A stretch of 64,000 nt of DNA from Bacteroidales bacterium (lineage in GTDB: Bacteria; Bacteroidota; Bacteroidia; Bacteroidales; F082). The translations under genes were made by a program, and so were the position numbers. This document shows, piece by piece, positions 10,277 to 19,570 of this stretch. The DNA lies in the NCBI GenBank assembly GCA_016936355.1, contig JAFGYB010000057.1, positions 19,361 to 83,360 on the forward strand. The letters run 5' to 3'. The notes beneath the pieces were generated by a model, which had not been told where the DNA came from, searched no databases, and was given only the letters and a program-made list of their open reading frames with translations. How positions within the stretch are numbered: the stretch's first letter is position 1; every line of letters starts with the position of its first letter.

Positions 10277-11004
10277 GCGAAAAGATTATTGAGGTAAAAG
10301 ACCTGGTGAAAAAGTTCGGAAACTTTGTCGCCAACGACCGTCTGACATTCGATGTGTACCGGGGCGAAATCTTCGGTTTCCTTGGAGCCAACGGTGCCGG
10401 GAAAACGACAGCCATCAAAATACTGACCGGCCTGTCGCGGCCTACTTCAGGGCAGGTACAGGTAGCCGGCATCAACGTCAGTAAATATCCCGAAAGGGTA
10501 AAAAAGAAAATCGGCTATATGAATCAGTCGTTTTCGTTGTACAACGACATGTCCGTGCGGGAAAACTTCCGGTTTTACGGCGGAATTTACGGCCTCAGCA
10601 AAGCCGAGATCAAAGAACGGACACAGTACTATCTGCACAAACTGGACATGGAGCGGTACGGCGATCAGCTGCTGAAAAGTATTCCGCTGGGCTGGAAACA
10701 AAAACTGGCCTTTTCGGTAGCCAATCTGCACAACCCGGGTGTCATTTTTCTGGACGAACCCACCGGGGGTGTGGACCCCATCACCCGTCGCCAGTTCTGG
10801 GAACTGATTTACGAAGCCGCTGACCGGGGAACCACCGTGTTTGTAACCACTCATTACATGGACGAAGCGGAATACTGCGAACGCGTGGCTATTTTGTCCG
10901 AGGGAAAGCTGAAAGCACTGGATACACCGGCCCTTATGAAACAGGAGTTTGGCGTGACCAATATGAACGACGTATTTCTGAAACTGGCCCGGAATGTTGA
11001 ATAA
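10273..11004 (+). CDS. ABC transporter ATP-binding protein
   Basis: Trimmed from ORF 9943-11004 to ATG 10273 (ATGA overlap); GANGAGKTT, VIFLDEPTGGVDPITRR. Confidence 0.92.
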   Translation: MSEKIIEVKDLVKKFGNFVANDRLTFDVYRGEIFGFLGANGAGKTTAIKILTGLSRPTSGQVQVAGINVSKYPERVKKKIGYMNQSFSLYNDMSVRENFRFYGGIYGLSKAEIKERTQYYLHKLDMERYGDQLLKSIPLGWKQKLAFSVANLHNPGVIFLDEPTGGVDPITRRQFWELIYEAADRGTTVFVTTHYMDEAEYCERVAILSEGKLKALDTPALMKQEFGVTNMNDVFLKLARNVE

Positions 11005-11019
11005 ATTGAAAGCAATACT

Positions 11020-12120
11020 ATGTGGACATTCATAAAAAAAGAGTTTTTTCACATCTTCCGCGATTACCGGTCGATGGTCGTATTGTTCGGCATTCCGTTG
11101 ATTCAGGTGCTGTTGTTTGGTTTTGCCATCACCAACGATGTGAATAATGCCAAAATTGCGCTGCTCGACCATTCCAAAGATCCCGTCACCCGGGAGATTA
11201 CCCACAAGTTGTTGTCGTCTCATTATTTTCTGTTGAGTCGTTACCTGAACAGTGAAGACGAAATCAAACCGGCTTTTAAAAAAGGGGAAATCAAGGAAGT
11301 GGTGGTGTTTGAACCGCATTTTGCCCAGAAACTCGAAACCGAAGGCAAAGCCCGCATCCAGCTCATCATCGACGCTACCAATCCCAATACGGCCAGCATC
11401 CTGAACGGATACACGACGGGGATCATCAATTCGTACACCCTGGACAAAATGAAAAAGGAGCATCGGCTTCCGGCCGAGGTGAACGTGCAAACCGCGATGA
11501 TGTACAACCCGGAACTGAAAAGTGCTTTCATGTTTGTTCCGGGCATCATGACCGTGATTTTAATGCTGGTTTCTGCCATGATGACTTCCATCTCCATCAC
11601 CAAAGAAAAAGAACTGGGCACCATGGAAGCCCTGTTGGTTTCTCCCGTCAAACCCTCGGTAATCATTCTCGGGAAAGTAACGCCCTATGTGGTCCTTTCC
11701 TCCATCATTTTCGCCATCATTGTATTGCTTTCCAGGTTCGTATTCGGGATGCCTATCGAAGGAAGTATCGGGCTGCTGGTAGCCGAAAGTCTGTTGTTTC
11801 TCGTTATGGCCTTATCGCTGGGAATCTTAATTTCCACCGTCAGCAAATCGCAACAACAGGCCATGCTGCTTTCCATGTTCGTTTTGATGATGCCGACCAT
11901 TTTGTTGTCGGGATTCATCTTCCCCATCGAAAATATGCCGCTGGTGCTGCAATACCTTAGCGACATCATGCCGGGGAAATGGTTCATCATTATCATCAAA
12001 AACATCATGCTGAAAGGAAACGGCTTCCTGTACATCTGGAAAGAAACGCTGATCATTTTTTCCATGACCCTTTTCTTTTTGATGGTCAGCATCAAGAAAT
12101 TCAATGTCCGACTGGAATAA
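11020..12120 (+). CDS. ABC-2 type transporter permease
   Basis: KKEFFHIFRDYRSMVVLFGIPLIQVLLFG; KEKELGTMEALLVSPV; C-terminal TM bundle. Confidence 0.92.
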   Translation: MWTFIKKEFFHIFRDYRSMVVLFGIPLIQVLLFGFAITNDVNNAKIALLDHSKDPVTREITHKLLSSHYFLLSRYLNSEDEIKPAFKKGEIKEVVVFEPHFAQKLETEGKARIQLIIDATNPNTASILNGYTTGIINSYTLDKMKKEHRLPAEVNVQTAMMYNPELKSAFMFVPGIMTVILMLVSAMMTSISITKEKELGTMEALLVSPVKPSVIILGKVTPYVVLSSIIFAIIVLLSRFVFGMPIEGSIGLLVAESLLFLVMALSLGILISTVSKSQQQAMLLSMFVLMMPTILLSGFIFPIENMPLVLQYLSDIMPGKWFIIIIKNIMLKGNGFLYIWKETLIIFSMTLFFLMVSIKKFNVRLE

Positions 12121-12129
12121 TCACGCACC

Positions 12130-13242
12130 ATGAGAAGAATACGCTATATATTACAAAAGGAATTCATCCAGGTCTTTCGCGACAAGGCTTTGTTGCCCAT
12201 CATCATCATCATCCCCATTGTGCAGTTGGTGGTGTTGTCCTACACAGCCACCTATGAAATCAAAAACATCCGTCTGGTGGTGGTGGATCAGGATCACACT
12301 CCCACTTCCAGGGAACTCATCCGCCAGTTTTCAGGTTCTCCTTATTACCATCTGAAAGGGAACTTCGATAATTACACCGAAGCCCTGGATTACATGCAAA
12401 AGGGAAAAACAGATCAGATCCTGGTGGTGGAACCCCATTTTGAGAAGAACCTGAAAACCATCAAAAAAAGTTCTGTACAACTGATCACCAACGCCATCAA
12501 CGGCAGTGCGGCAGGGGTCATGCAAAGCTATGCTGTTTCCATCATCAATAATTTTCACAACAACATACTAATCAAGGAACATCCGTTACAGGCCAAAGGG
12601 CTGCCCATTCAAACCGACACGCTGTACTGGTACAATCCCGAGCTGAACTATTTCACTTTTATGGTACCGGGGATCCTGGTACTGCTGGTCACCATTATCG
12701 GGTTGTTTTTATCGTCTATGAACGTGGTGAAAGAAAAGGAACTGGGGACCATCACCCAGCTGAATGTGACGCCCATCAGCAAGTTTGAATTTATTGCGGG
12801 CAAACTGATCCCTTTCTGGATCATTGCCATGGCCGATCTGGTGGTAGGCCTACTGCTGGCGCGGTTCTGGTTTGGAATACACATTGTGGGCAATCCGCTG
12901 TTGTTGTTGTTTGTAGCAGGTGTTTACCTGGTGCTGATCCTTTCGCTGGGACTGTTCATTTCCACGCTGGCGCAAACCATGCAGCAGTCCATGTTTATTT
13001 CCTGGTTTTTCCTGGTGATCTTCATCCTGATGAGTGGATTGTTTACGCCCATCGAAAGCATGCCCGTCTGGGCCCAGCAAATTGATCTGGTCAATCCCAT
13101 TGCTTATTTCATCAAGATCAACCGGATGATCATGCTGAAAGGATCGGTTTTCTCCGACATCAAATCCGACTTCTTTATCCTGTCAGGCTATGCCGCTGCC
13201 ATGGTGGTGTTTTCTACTTTGAGGTACAGGAAAACAAGCTAA
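12130..13242 (+). CDS. ABC-2 type transporter permease
   Basis: LQKEFIQVFRDKALLPIIIIIPIVQLVVLSY; KEKELGTITQLNVTPI; paralogous to the preceding gene. Confidence 0.92.
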   Translation: MRRIRYILQKEFIQVFRDKALLPIIIIIPIVQLVVLSYTATYEIKNIRLVVVDQDHTPTSRELIRQFSGSPYYHLKGNFDNYTEALDYMQKGKTDQILVVEPHFEKNLKTIKKSSVQLITNAINGSAAGVMQSYAVSIINNFHNNILIKEHPLQAKGLPIQTDTLYWYNPELNYFTFMVPGILVLLVTIIGLFLSSMNVVKEKELGTITQLNVTPISKFEFIAGKLIPFWIIAMADLVVGLLLARFWFGIHIVGNPLLLLFVAGVYLVLILSLGLFISTLAQTMQQSMFISWFFLVIFILMSGLFTPIESMPVWAQQIDLVNPIAYFIKINRMIMLKGSVFSDIKSDFFILSGYAAAMVVFSTLRYRKTS

Positions 13243-13245
13243 GAA

Positions 13246-14142
13246 TTAGCGAGTGTATTTTTCTAAGGTAAGTCTGAAGGCTACATATAATTCCCTGTCT
13301 AAATGGAATTCTTTTACGTTAAGTTTCTTCCAATGATCTTCGAATTTGGTTTTAATATAAGTTTGGGAACTAAACTTTTTTGAATTTACATCTGTACAAA
13401 CAATTCTCATACTTGATGGTGAATCAACTAATACTTTTCCATTTCTATCTACTTCCCCAACTTTTTCAATACAGATGAAAACACCTTCTTTGGAGAAATA
13501 AATATCTTCTTTTGATAAATCAAGTAAGATCTTTTTTTTATCACCTTTTTTTATATACAAAGTTATTGGGGTTTCTATCAGTGGTTTATCCGGTAGATTA
13601 TTCTTGTTTGAAAAAATATGAATTTTTATTACAGTTAAAAAAGGGGGGGTTGTTTCTACTGATTTTTCTGGAAATAAATGTATCGGTATTTGTATGAATT
13701 TAATCTTGGCATCACTTATTTCATCAGAAGGTTTCAGTAATGTAGCAATCTGATATACTGCTGATAGAGACCAAAACATTCCTTTTCTTTTTAACCCGAC
13801 TTCTACTATCTCAGGTTTTGCATCAGAAATTGTTATTTCATTTAGTTTAGTTGAAATAGGGTTTAAATATACTGTATCGACAAATTTACTTAACCTAATC
13901 CTTTTCGTTTGATATCCCAAACATCTGATTTCAACAGAATCAGCTGGATTACCCTCAAATTTAAACCTTCCATATTCATCACACACAGTTCCTGAAAACC
14001 TATTCGAACTCACTGTAGCAAATGATATGGGTTTCTTGGAGATTGTATCTATTACAATGTGGTTTTGCGAAGAAACTCGCAAACTAAAAGTTATCAGAAA
14101 AAATATACAAAGTAAAATTCCTCTATCAATTTTATGGAGCAT
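13246..14142 (-). CDS. Secreted carboxypeptidase-regulatory-like (CarboxypepD_reg) domain protein
   Basis: Trimmed start at MLHKIDRG; signal peptide; VIDTISKKPISFATVSSNRFSGTVCDEYGRFKFEG. Confidence 0.6.
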   Translation of the reverse strand: MLHKIDRGILLCIFFLITFSLRVSSQNHIVIDTISKKPISFATVSSNRFSGTVCDEYGRFKFEGNPADSVEIRCLGYQTKRIRLSKFVDTVYLNPISTKLNEITISDAKPEIVEVGLKRKGMFWSLSAVYQIATLLKPSDEISDAKIKFIQIPIHLFPEKSVETTPPFLTVIKIHIFSNKNNLPDKPLIETPITLYIKKGDKKKILLDLSKEDIYFSKEGVFICIEKVGEVDRNGKVLVDSPSSMRIVCTDVNSKKFSSQTYIKTKFEDHWKKLNVKEFHLDRELYVAFRLTLEKYTR

Positions 14143-14153
14143 AAAAACCACAT

Positions 14154-14903
14154 TTAATTTTCGGCACTGGCCCAGAAAGCCAGTTTCCCGTCCGGTTTCA
14201 CACCGCGGATTTCCATGGGATTGTCTGTCCCCTTTTCGAGGGTGATTTTTTCGCCCAGCCGGCATTCGCGGATGTAATGAAAGGAGATGAAGCTGACCTT
14301 GTTGGTTCCGCTCACTTCATACAGAGCATCCGAAAACCAGTCGAAATACTTACCGGCATTCACATGTCCGTTCATGTCCATATCGGTATAGCGTACCTTC
14401 TGGCTGAACAGTTCTTCAAACGGATGACTGTTGTCCGGCATGGGAAACGGACGGGTCAGAAATTCACTATCCGGTGGTGGCTGATACAGGTCTTTTAAAC
14501 TGTTTACCGGTTGTGGTCTCCGCGTTTTCAGGTTGATGACCGACCATTCCGAAGTAGCCCGGCACAGCACCCGGTCCTGTTCATCCTTTACTTCAAATTC
14601 ACGGAATGCCGTCAGTGTTTTCACGCGACTGGGCCAGGTATACACTTTGATTTTTTCTTTCCAGGCCGGCAGCCTTTCGACCTGCACATTGAGACGCAGC
14701 AGAACCCACGAGAGGTCTTCCTTGCTGGTGTTCGTAAACCCAAAACCCAGATGCTCGGCGTGGTCCACCGCCACTTTCAGCAGGTTTTTGATCAGATCGG
14801 TCAGTTTGATATGATTGTCGAGGCTGACGGTTTCCCAGTCCACCTCAAAAGTCTCCTCCCAGACGGCTTTCTTTTCTTCCATTGTTTGTTTTTTCGCTTC
14901 CAT
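14154..14903 (-). CDS. Acyl-ACP thioesterase-like protein
   Basis: Trimmed to MEAKKQTMEEKK; double hot-dog fold sequence, FEVDWETVSLDNHIKLTDLIKNLLKVAVDHAEHLGFG, YTDMDMNGHVNAGKYFDWFSDAL. Confidence 0.82.
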   Translation of the reverse strand: MEAKKQTMEEKKAVWEETFEVDWETVSLDNHIKLTDLIKNLLKVAVDHAEHLGFGFTNTSKEDLSWVLLRLNVQVERLPAWKEKIKVYTWPSRVKTLTAFREFEVKDEQDRVLCRATSEWSVINLKTRRPQPVNSLKDLYQPPPDSEFLTRPFPMPDNSHPFEELFSQKVRYTDMDMNGHVNAGKYFDWFSDALYEVSGTNKVSFISFHYIRECRLGEKITLEKGTDNPMEIRGVKPDGKLAFWASAEN

Positions 14904-15748
14904 CAATAATTTCCCGTTAAGGCTTTTACTTCGGTCAGAACCCGGTCCGTTTTTTGTTTGTTGAATCCCAGGCTTTGCAAGACTTCTTTGTGACCGGGCA
15001 AATCGCGGCACAACACGATTCCCTTGTCCAGTAAATGTTGTTTTTCCATTTTGTTCAACCGGCTCAGGCTGGTCACCGGATGATATCCCAGCTTATCAAT
15101 CCAGTCTTTCAGGCTGTTGCCCCTGGGATAATCCCACGACATCAACGGCATGCCGACACATTCAGCATACTGCATCGCATCGTCCGAGAACCGGGTATTG
15201 GTGACCACCATGCCCTTGAACTGCAATCCTTCGTTTTCGCGGAGCTCACCCCAGGCTTTGGAAACATCCTGAAACCGGGAATGGATGTACAGGGCCACTT
15301 TCACATCGCTTTTCAGCGACACATCACTGTGGTATTTGCATTCCACCATGATCTGCTCGGTTTCGTTGCGGGCAATCACATCCACTTCGTGCTGCACACA
15401 GGCCCCCTGAACAACCACTCCTACCTGTGTTCGGTACCCTTTGCCTTCGAAAAGCTTACCCACAAATTTCTCAAACGGATACCCTGTGGGACCCAGTTCC
15501 ATCATGGCCTTTTTCAGGCGGTAACGGCCGGCACTGTGGTGCGACTTTTTTTTCAGACTGCGGTACGCTTCCTGATAGATCTTGTGGGTACTGATGCCGT
15601 CGTACAACATCTTGTGTACCTGACGAAGCGCTGATTCAATTTCCAGCGGTTTGGCCCCGGAACTTTTCAAAGCCCGGATGAGTTTTTCTTCGTCGAACAA
15701 AACCCGGTCGCCGTTTCTTTTCTTTACGTAAATGGTCCCGTTTTGCAT
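14903..15748 (-). CDS. ATP-cone domain fused to Mrr-like restriction endonuclease domain
   Basis: N-term VKKRNGDRVLFDEEKLIRALKSSGA (ATP-cone); C-term EVDVIARNETEQIMVECKYH (PD-(D/E)XK core) and RFSDDAMQYAE. Confidence 0.75.
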   Translation of the reverse strand: MQNGTIYVKKRNGDRVLFDEEKLIRALKSSGAKPLEIESALRQVHKMLYDGISTHKIYQEAYRSLKKKSHHSAGRYRLKKAMMELGPTGYPFEKFVGKLFEGKGYRTQVGVVVQGACVQHEVDVIARNETEQIMVECKYHSDVSLKSDVKVALYIHSRFQDVSKAWGELRENEGLQFKGMVVTNTRFSDDAMQYAECVGMPLMSWDYPRGNSLKDWIDKLGYHPVTSLSRLNKMEKQHLLDKGIVLCRDLPGHKEVLQSLGFNKQKTDRVLTEVKALTGNY

Positions 15749-15904
15749 GATGTTTTCGTTTGGTTAAAAATACAAATTTCTGGTGTCCCGTAAGGGAAAG
15801 GAAAAACCAAAACATTGGTAAAAAATCTTAATTTTGCCGGACATTAATGGCAATTCCCCTTTATTTAAAGAGGAAAATGCCGTTTAAAAAGGGAAACAAT
15901 ACCT

Positions 15905-17812
15905 ATGATCGATATCAAAGAATTCCTGGATCAGGACCAGAAAAAAGACCTGTTGCGTTTGCTCACTGCCGGCTCGGTAGACGATGGAAAGTCCACGCTC
16001 ATCGGGCGACTGCTGTTCGACAGCAAGAAACTGTACGAAGATCAGCTGTCGGCACTGAAACAGGACAGCAAGCGCATGGGCCATGCCGGTGAAGAAATTG
16101 ACTACGCGCTGCTGCTCGACGGCTTGAAAGCCGAACGCGAACAGGGCATCACCATCGATGTGGCTTACCGGTATTTTTCCACGGCCAAAAGGAAGTTCAT
16201 CATTGCCGACACACCCGGACACGAACAATATACCCGCAACATGATCACCGGTGGTTCCACCGCCAACCTGGCCATTTTGCTGGCAGACGCCCGCAAAGGC
16301 GTCATCACCCAAACCAAACGACATACGTTTCTGGCCTCGCTGCTGGGCATCAAACACGTGGTGCTGGCGGTGAACAAAATGGACCTGGTGGATTATAAAA
16401 AAGAAGTCTACGACCAGATTGTTGCCGATTATAAAAGCTTCATCACCCAGCTGGATGTGCCGGATGTAACCTTCATTCCCCTGTCGGCATTGAAGGGGGA
16501 AAACGTGGTGGAACCTTCGGATAAAATGCCCTGGTACCACGGCCAAAGCATGCTGGAATTTCTGGAAACCGTGCACATCAGCAGCGACCGGAATTTTGAA
16601 GATTTCCGTTTCCCCGTTCAGTACGTAATCCGTCCCGACCTGCAATACCGCGGTTTTGCCGGGAAAGTGGCTTCGGGCATCATCAAAAAAGGCGATGAAA
16701 TCCGGGTCATGCCTTCGGGTAAAACTTCGAAAGTAAAAACCATCACCACCTATGACGGCGAGCTGGACTATGCCTTCCCGCCGCAAAGTGTCACCCTGAC
16801 CCTGGAAGACGAGATTGATATTTCCCGGGGCAACATGCTGGTGCATCCCGACAATCCCACCCGCGAAGGACGGCATTTTGAGGCCATGCTGGTGTGGATG
16901 GACGAAAAACCCATGAATCCGTTTACCCAGTTCTACATCAAACACAATACCCACGGCACCAAGGCACGCATCGATCAGGTCCGGTATAAAGTGGATGTAA
17001 ACACGCTGGAACATCAGGAAGTGGAACACTTCGAACTGAATGAGATCGGCAGGGTAATCGTCACCACCACCGAACCGCTGTTCTTCGATCCGTACAAGAA
17101 AAACCGGCAAACCGGATCGTTTGTTCTGATCGACCCCATCCAACACAATACGGTAGCCGTGGGCATGATCGTCGACAAACAGGAAAACCGGCTGCACAGC
17201 CGCATCACCGACGACCAGAAGGAACTGATTGCCGGGGGCCGCAGCCTGATCAGTCCCGAAAACAGAGCAAAAATCTTCAACCAGAAAGGCGCTACCATCT
17301 GGATTACCGGACTGCATGGCAGCGGGAAAAACGAACTGGCTTTTCTGCTGGAAAAACAATTGGTGGAAGCCCGTGCCCATGTGGTGGTACTGGACGGGAA
17401 ATCGTTGCGCTCGGGCTTGTCGAAAGAACTGGATTATCATCCTGCTGACCGTGCCGAGCATTTGCGCCGGGTGGCCCACATTGCCCGCATCCTCAACGAC
17501 CAGGGCATTTTGTGTGTCTGCTCCTTCGCCTCCCCCGACGATAACATCCGCCAGCAGGTAGCCGAAATCATCGGCCCCGAACGGTTCCATTTGCTGTACA
17601 TGGATGCCGGTGTGGACTATTGTCGCGAACATGTGGACGACAACCTGTACAAACGCTACGATGCGGGCGAAATGAAATACGTTCCCGGACTGGATATGGA
17701 CTTCGACATTCCCGAACATCCGCAGCTCAAACTGAATCCGCAACACAATGCTCAGAATGTGGAACAGGTGATGCATTATCTGTTGGAAAAGAAAATATTT
17801 CCGGCGGAATAA
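15905..17812 (+). CDS. Sulfate adenylyltransferase subunit 1 (CysN) fused to APS-kinase-like (CysC) domain
   Basis: [39 protein letters not shown] (GTPase intact); C-terminal [19 protein letters not shown] resembles CysC but is degenerate. Confidence 0.88.
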   Translation: MIDIKEFLDQDQKKDLLRLLTAGSVDDGKSTLIGRLLFDSKKLYEDQLSALKQDSKRMGHAGEEIDYALLLDGLKAEREQGITIDVAYRYFSTAKRKFIIADTPGHEQYTRNMITGGSTANLAILLADARKGVITQTKRHTFLASLLGIKHVVLAVNKMDLVDYKKEVYDQIVADYKSFITQLDVPDVTFIPLSALKGENVVEPSDKMPWYHGQSMLEFLETVHISSDRNFEDFRFPVQYVIRPDLQYRGFAGKVASGIIKKGDEIRVMPSGKTSKVKTITTYDGELDYAFPPQSVTLTLEDEIDISRGNMLVHPDNPTREGRHFEAMLVWMDEKPMNPFTQFYIKHNTHGTKARIDQVRYKVDVNTLEHQEVEHFELNEIGRVIVTTTEPLFFDPYKKNRQTGSFVLIDPIQHNTVAVGMIVDKQENRLHSRITDDQKELIAGGRSLISPENRAKIFNQKGATIWITGLHGSGKNELAFLLEKQLVEARAHVVVLDGKSLRSGLSKELDYHPADRAEHLRRVAHIARILNDQGILCVCSFASPDDNIRQQVAEIIGPERFHLLYMDAGVDYCREHVDDNLYKRYDAGEMKYVPGLDMDFDIPEHPQLKLNPQHNAQNVEQVMHYLLEKKIFPAE

Positions 17813-18122
17813 CAACCCCTTCGTTTCATTGTTCATCGCTTTGTCGCACCGCCCACATCCTTAAATGAGGCTCCGCGCAATGACACATTTTTTCTTCGTG
17901 CTGATCGAATTTCGCCTGAGGAACGTGAAGGATCTCTGCTTGGAAGCAGACTCCAAGCATCATCCCGATAGCGAATCCTATCTGAAATCCCGGGCTTACA
18001 ATTTTTTTAAACGCAGGAAAAGGACTCTATTGTTAATCCCTAATTAATAATCAATTACGCTTGCCTTTCTACCGTTAATTTGTTACCTTAGCAAAGGAAC
18101 TATATCAACTAATGCCTGAGCT

Positions 18123-18488
18123 ATGAAACACACAATCCAATATGATGAAAAACATCATGCATTGCTTCAAACCATAAACGGGTACTTTACTACTGAAGAA
18201 ACAAGACAATTCAGCCCTTTGTACCAGAAATTGCTGGAAGGAAAACCGAACCGGCACCTTGTGGTTGATTTACGAAATGCGGGGAAAATGGAAAACCGCG
18301 AAACCCGTCAGGAAACCAATAAAACACTCAACGAAGCCAAAATTACCCAGGTAGTCTTTGTGGGTGCCAATGCAGCCCAACGCATGATTGCCAAAGTATT
18401 AATGAAACTGGGGTCATTAAATGCCGAGTCCAATTTTGTAAAAGACATGGACGAAGCTTACCAATGGCTTGAAAAAAGGAGGACCTAA
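18123..18488 (+). CDS. SpoIIAA/STAS-like small protein
   Basis: 121 aa alpha/beta protein with LVVDLRNAGKMENRETRQE and C-terminal DMDEAYQWLEKR; first gene of the stressosome-like cluster. Confidence 0.55.
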   Translation: MKHTIQYDEKHHALLQTINGYFTTEETRQFSPLYQKLLEGKPNRHLVVDLRNAGKMENRETRQETNKTLNEAKITQVVFVGANAAQRMIAKVLMKLGSLNAESNFVKDMDEAYQWLEKRRT

Positions 18489-19174
18489 TGATGAACGACA
18501 CCAAAAAAGATTTAAAAAACCGCATCAATCACATCGAAGATGTATTGGCTTCGGTAGCTGCCGGCGATATGGAAGCACGGATTAACAGTGAAATCGAAGA
18601 CGATTTGAGCGGTATTGAGGCGGCCATCGACCTGCTGATTGAAGATCTTACCGATGAGTTGAAAAAGCGCGAAGTCATGCAAAGAGAAGTGGAGGACAAA
18701 CTGGCCAAAATCCAGGAGCAACAAAAAACCATCTTACAGCAACAACAGGACCTGCTGGAACTTTCAAGTCCGGTATCCAAAGTTTGGGACAATGTACTGA
18801 TCCTGCCGGTCATCGGCACGCTCGACAGCCAGCGCACACAGGTTATGATGGAAAACCTGCTGGAAAAAATAGTAGAAACCGGTTGTACGGTTGCCATCCT
18901 TGACATTACCGGTGTTCCCACGGTGGACACACAGGTAGCCAACCACCTGTTAAAAACCGTTACTTCTGCCCGTTTGCTGGGAGCCGAATGCATCATCTCC
19001 GGCATCAGTCCGGCCATTGCACAAACCATTGTCCACCTGGGCATCGACTTGTCCTCTATTCGTACCAAAGCCACTCTTCAGGATGCCATGATTTTTGCCA
19101 TGAAACAAAACAAACGATCAGAAGATTCCAGACCTCATTCGAGGTTTGCCGATGCTGATGAAAAAAATGAATAA
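18488..19174 (+). CDS. RsbR-like stressosome STAS protein with HAMP-like/coiled-coil N-terminus
   Basis: AILDITGVPTVDTQVANHLLKTVTSARLLGAECIISGISPAIAQTIVHLGIDLSSIRTKATLQDAM closely resembles RsbR; both phospho-Thr contexts (VDT, AQT) present. Confidence 0.88.
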   Translation: MMNDTKKDLKNRINHIEDVLASVAAGDMEARINSEIEDDLSGIEAAIDLLIEDLTDELKKREVMQREVEDKLAKIQEQQKTILQQQQDLLELSSPVSKVWDNVLILPVIGTLDSQRTQVMMENLLEKIVETGCTVAILDITGVPTVDTQVANHLLKTVTSARLLGAECIISGISPAIAQTIVHLGIDLSSIRTKATLQDAMIFAMKQNKRSEDSRPHSRFADADEKNE

Positions 19175-19570
19175 ATGAATACCGACCTACAAGAAAAACG
19201 CATTCCCATCATTAAAATCAGGGATTTTCTCATCGTGTCCATTCAGGTTGACATGCACGACAGGTTGGCCATCAAGTTACAGTCACAAATTTTAGAAGAA
19301 ATTGCAAAAACCGGCGCCAAGGGAGTCCTCATTGACATCTCGGTATTAGAAATGGTAGATTCTTTTATCGGACGCATGCTTTCAGGCATGGCCACCATGG
19401 CTTCCATTATGGACGCAGCCGTCGTGATTGTAGGCATGCAACCAGCTGTTGCCATCACACTCGTTGAGCTGGGACTGGATATGCCCGGAGTGGATACCGC
19501 CCTGAACATGGAAAAAGGAATGGAAATGCTGGAAAAACGAATGCGCGACCAGCAAGTTGAGGACTTCTAA
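19175..19570 (+). CDS. RsbS-like stressosome STAS scaffold protein
   Basis: IDISVLEMVDSFIGRMLSGMATMASIMDAAVVIVGMQPAVAITLVELGLDMPGV, with the DSFIG phospho-Ser context. Confidence 0.9.
   Translation: MNTDLQEKRIPIIKIRDFLIVSIQVDMHDRLAIKLQSQILEEIAKTGAKGVLIDISVLEMVDSFIGRMLSGMATMASIMDAAVVIVGMQPAVAITLVELGLDMPGVDTALNMEKGMEMLEKRMRDQQVEDF

Noticed and set aside
10447-11490. 347-aa minus-strand ORF opposite the ABC ATPase/permease genes
   Set aside because: Overlaps two well-supported plus-strand genes and shows low-complexity His/Phe/Gln-rich antisense composition
15884-17836. 650-aa minus-strand ORF opposite cysN-cysC
   Set aside because: Antisense shadow of a high-GC3 coding gene; the plus-strand protein has clear CysN motifs and the antisense translation has no recognisable domain
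17865-18047. 60-aa plus-strand ORF between cysNC and the stressosome cluster
   Set aside because: Short, overlaps inverted-repeat relic sequence, no coding signature
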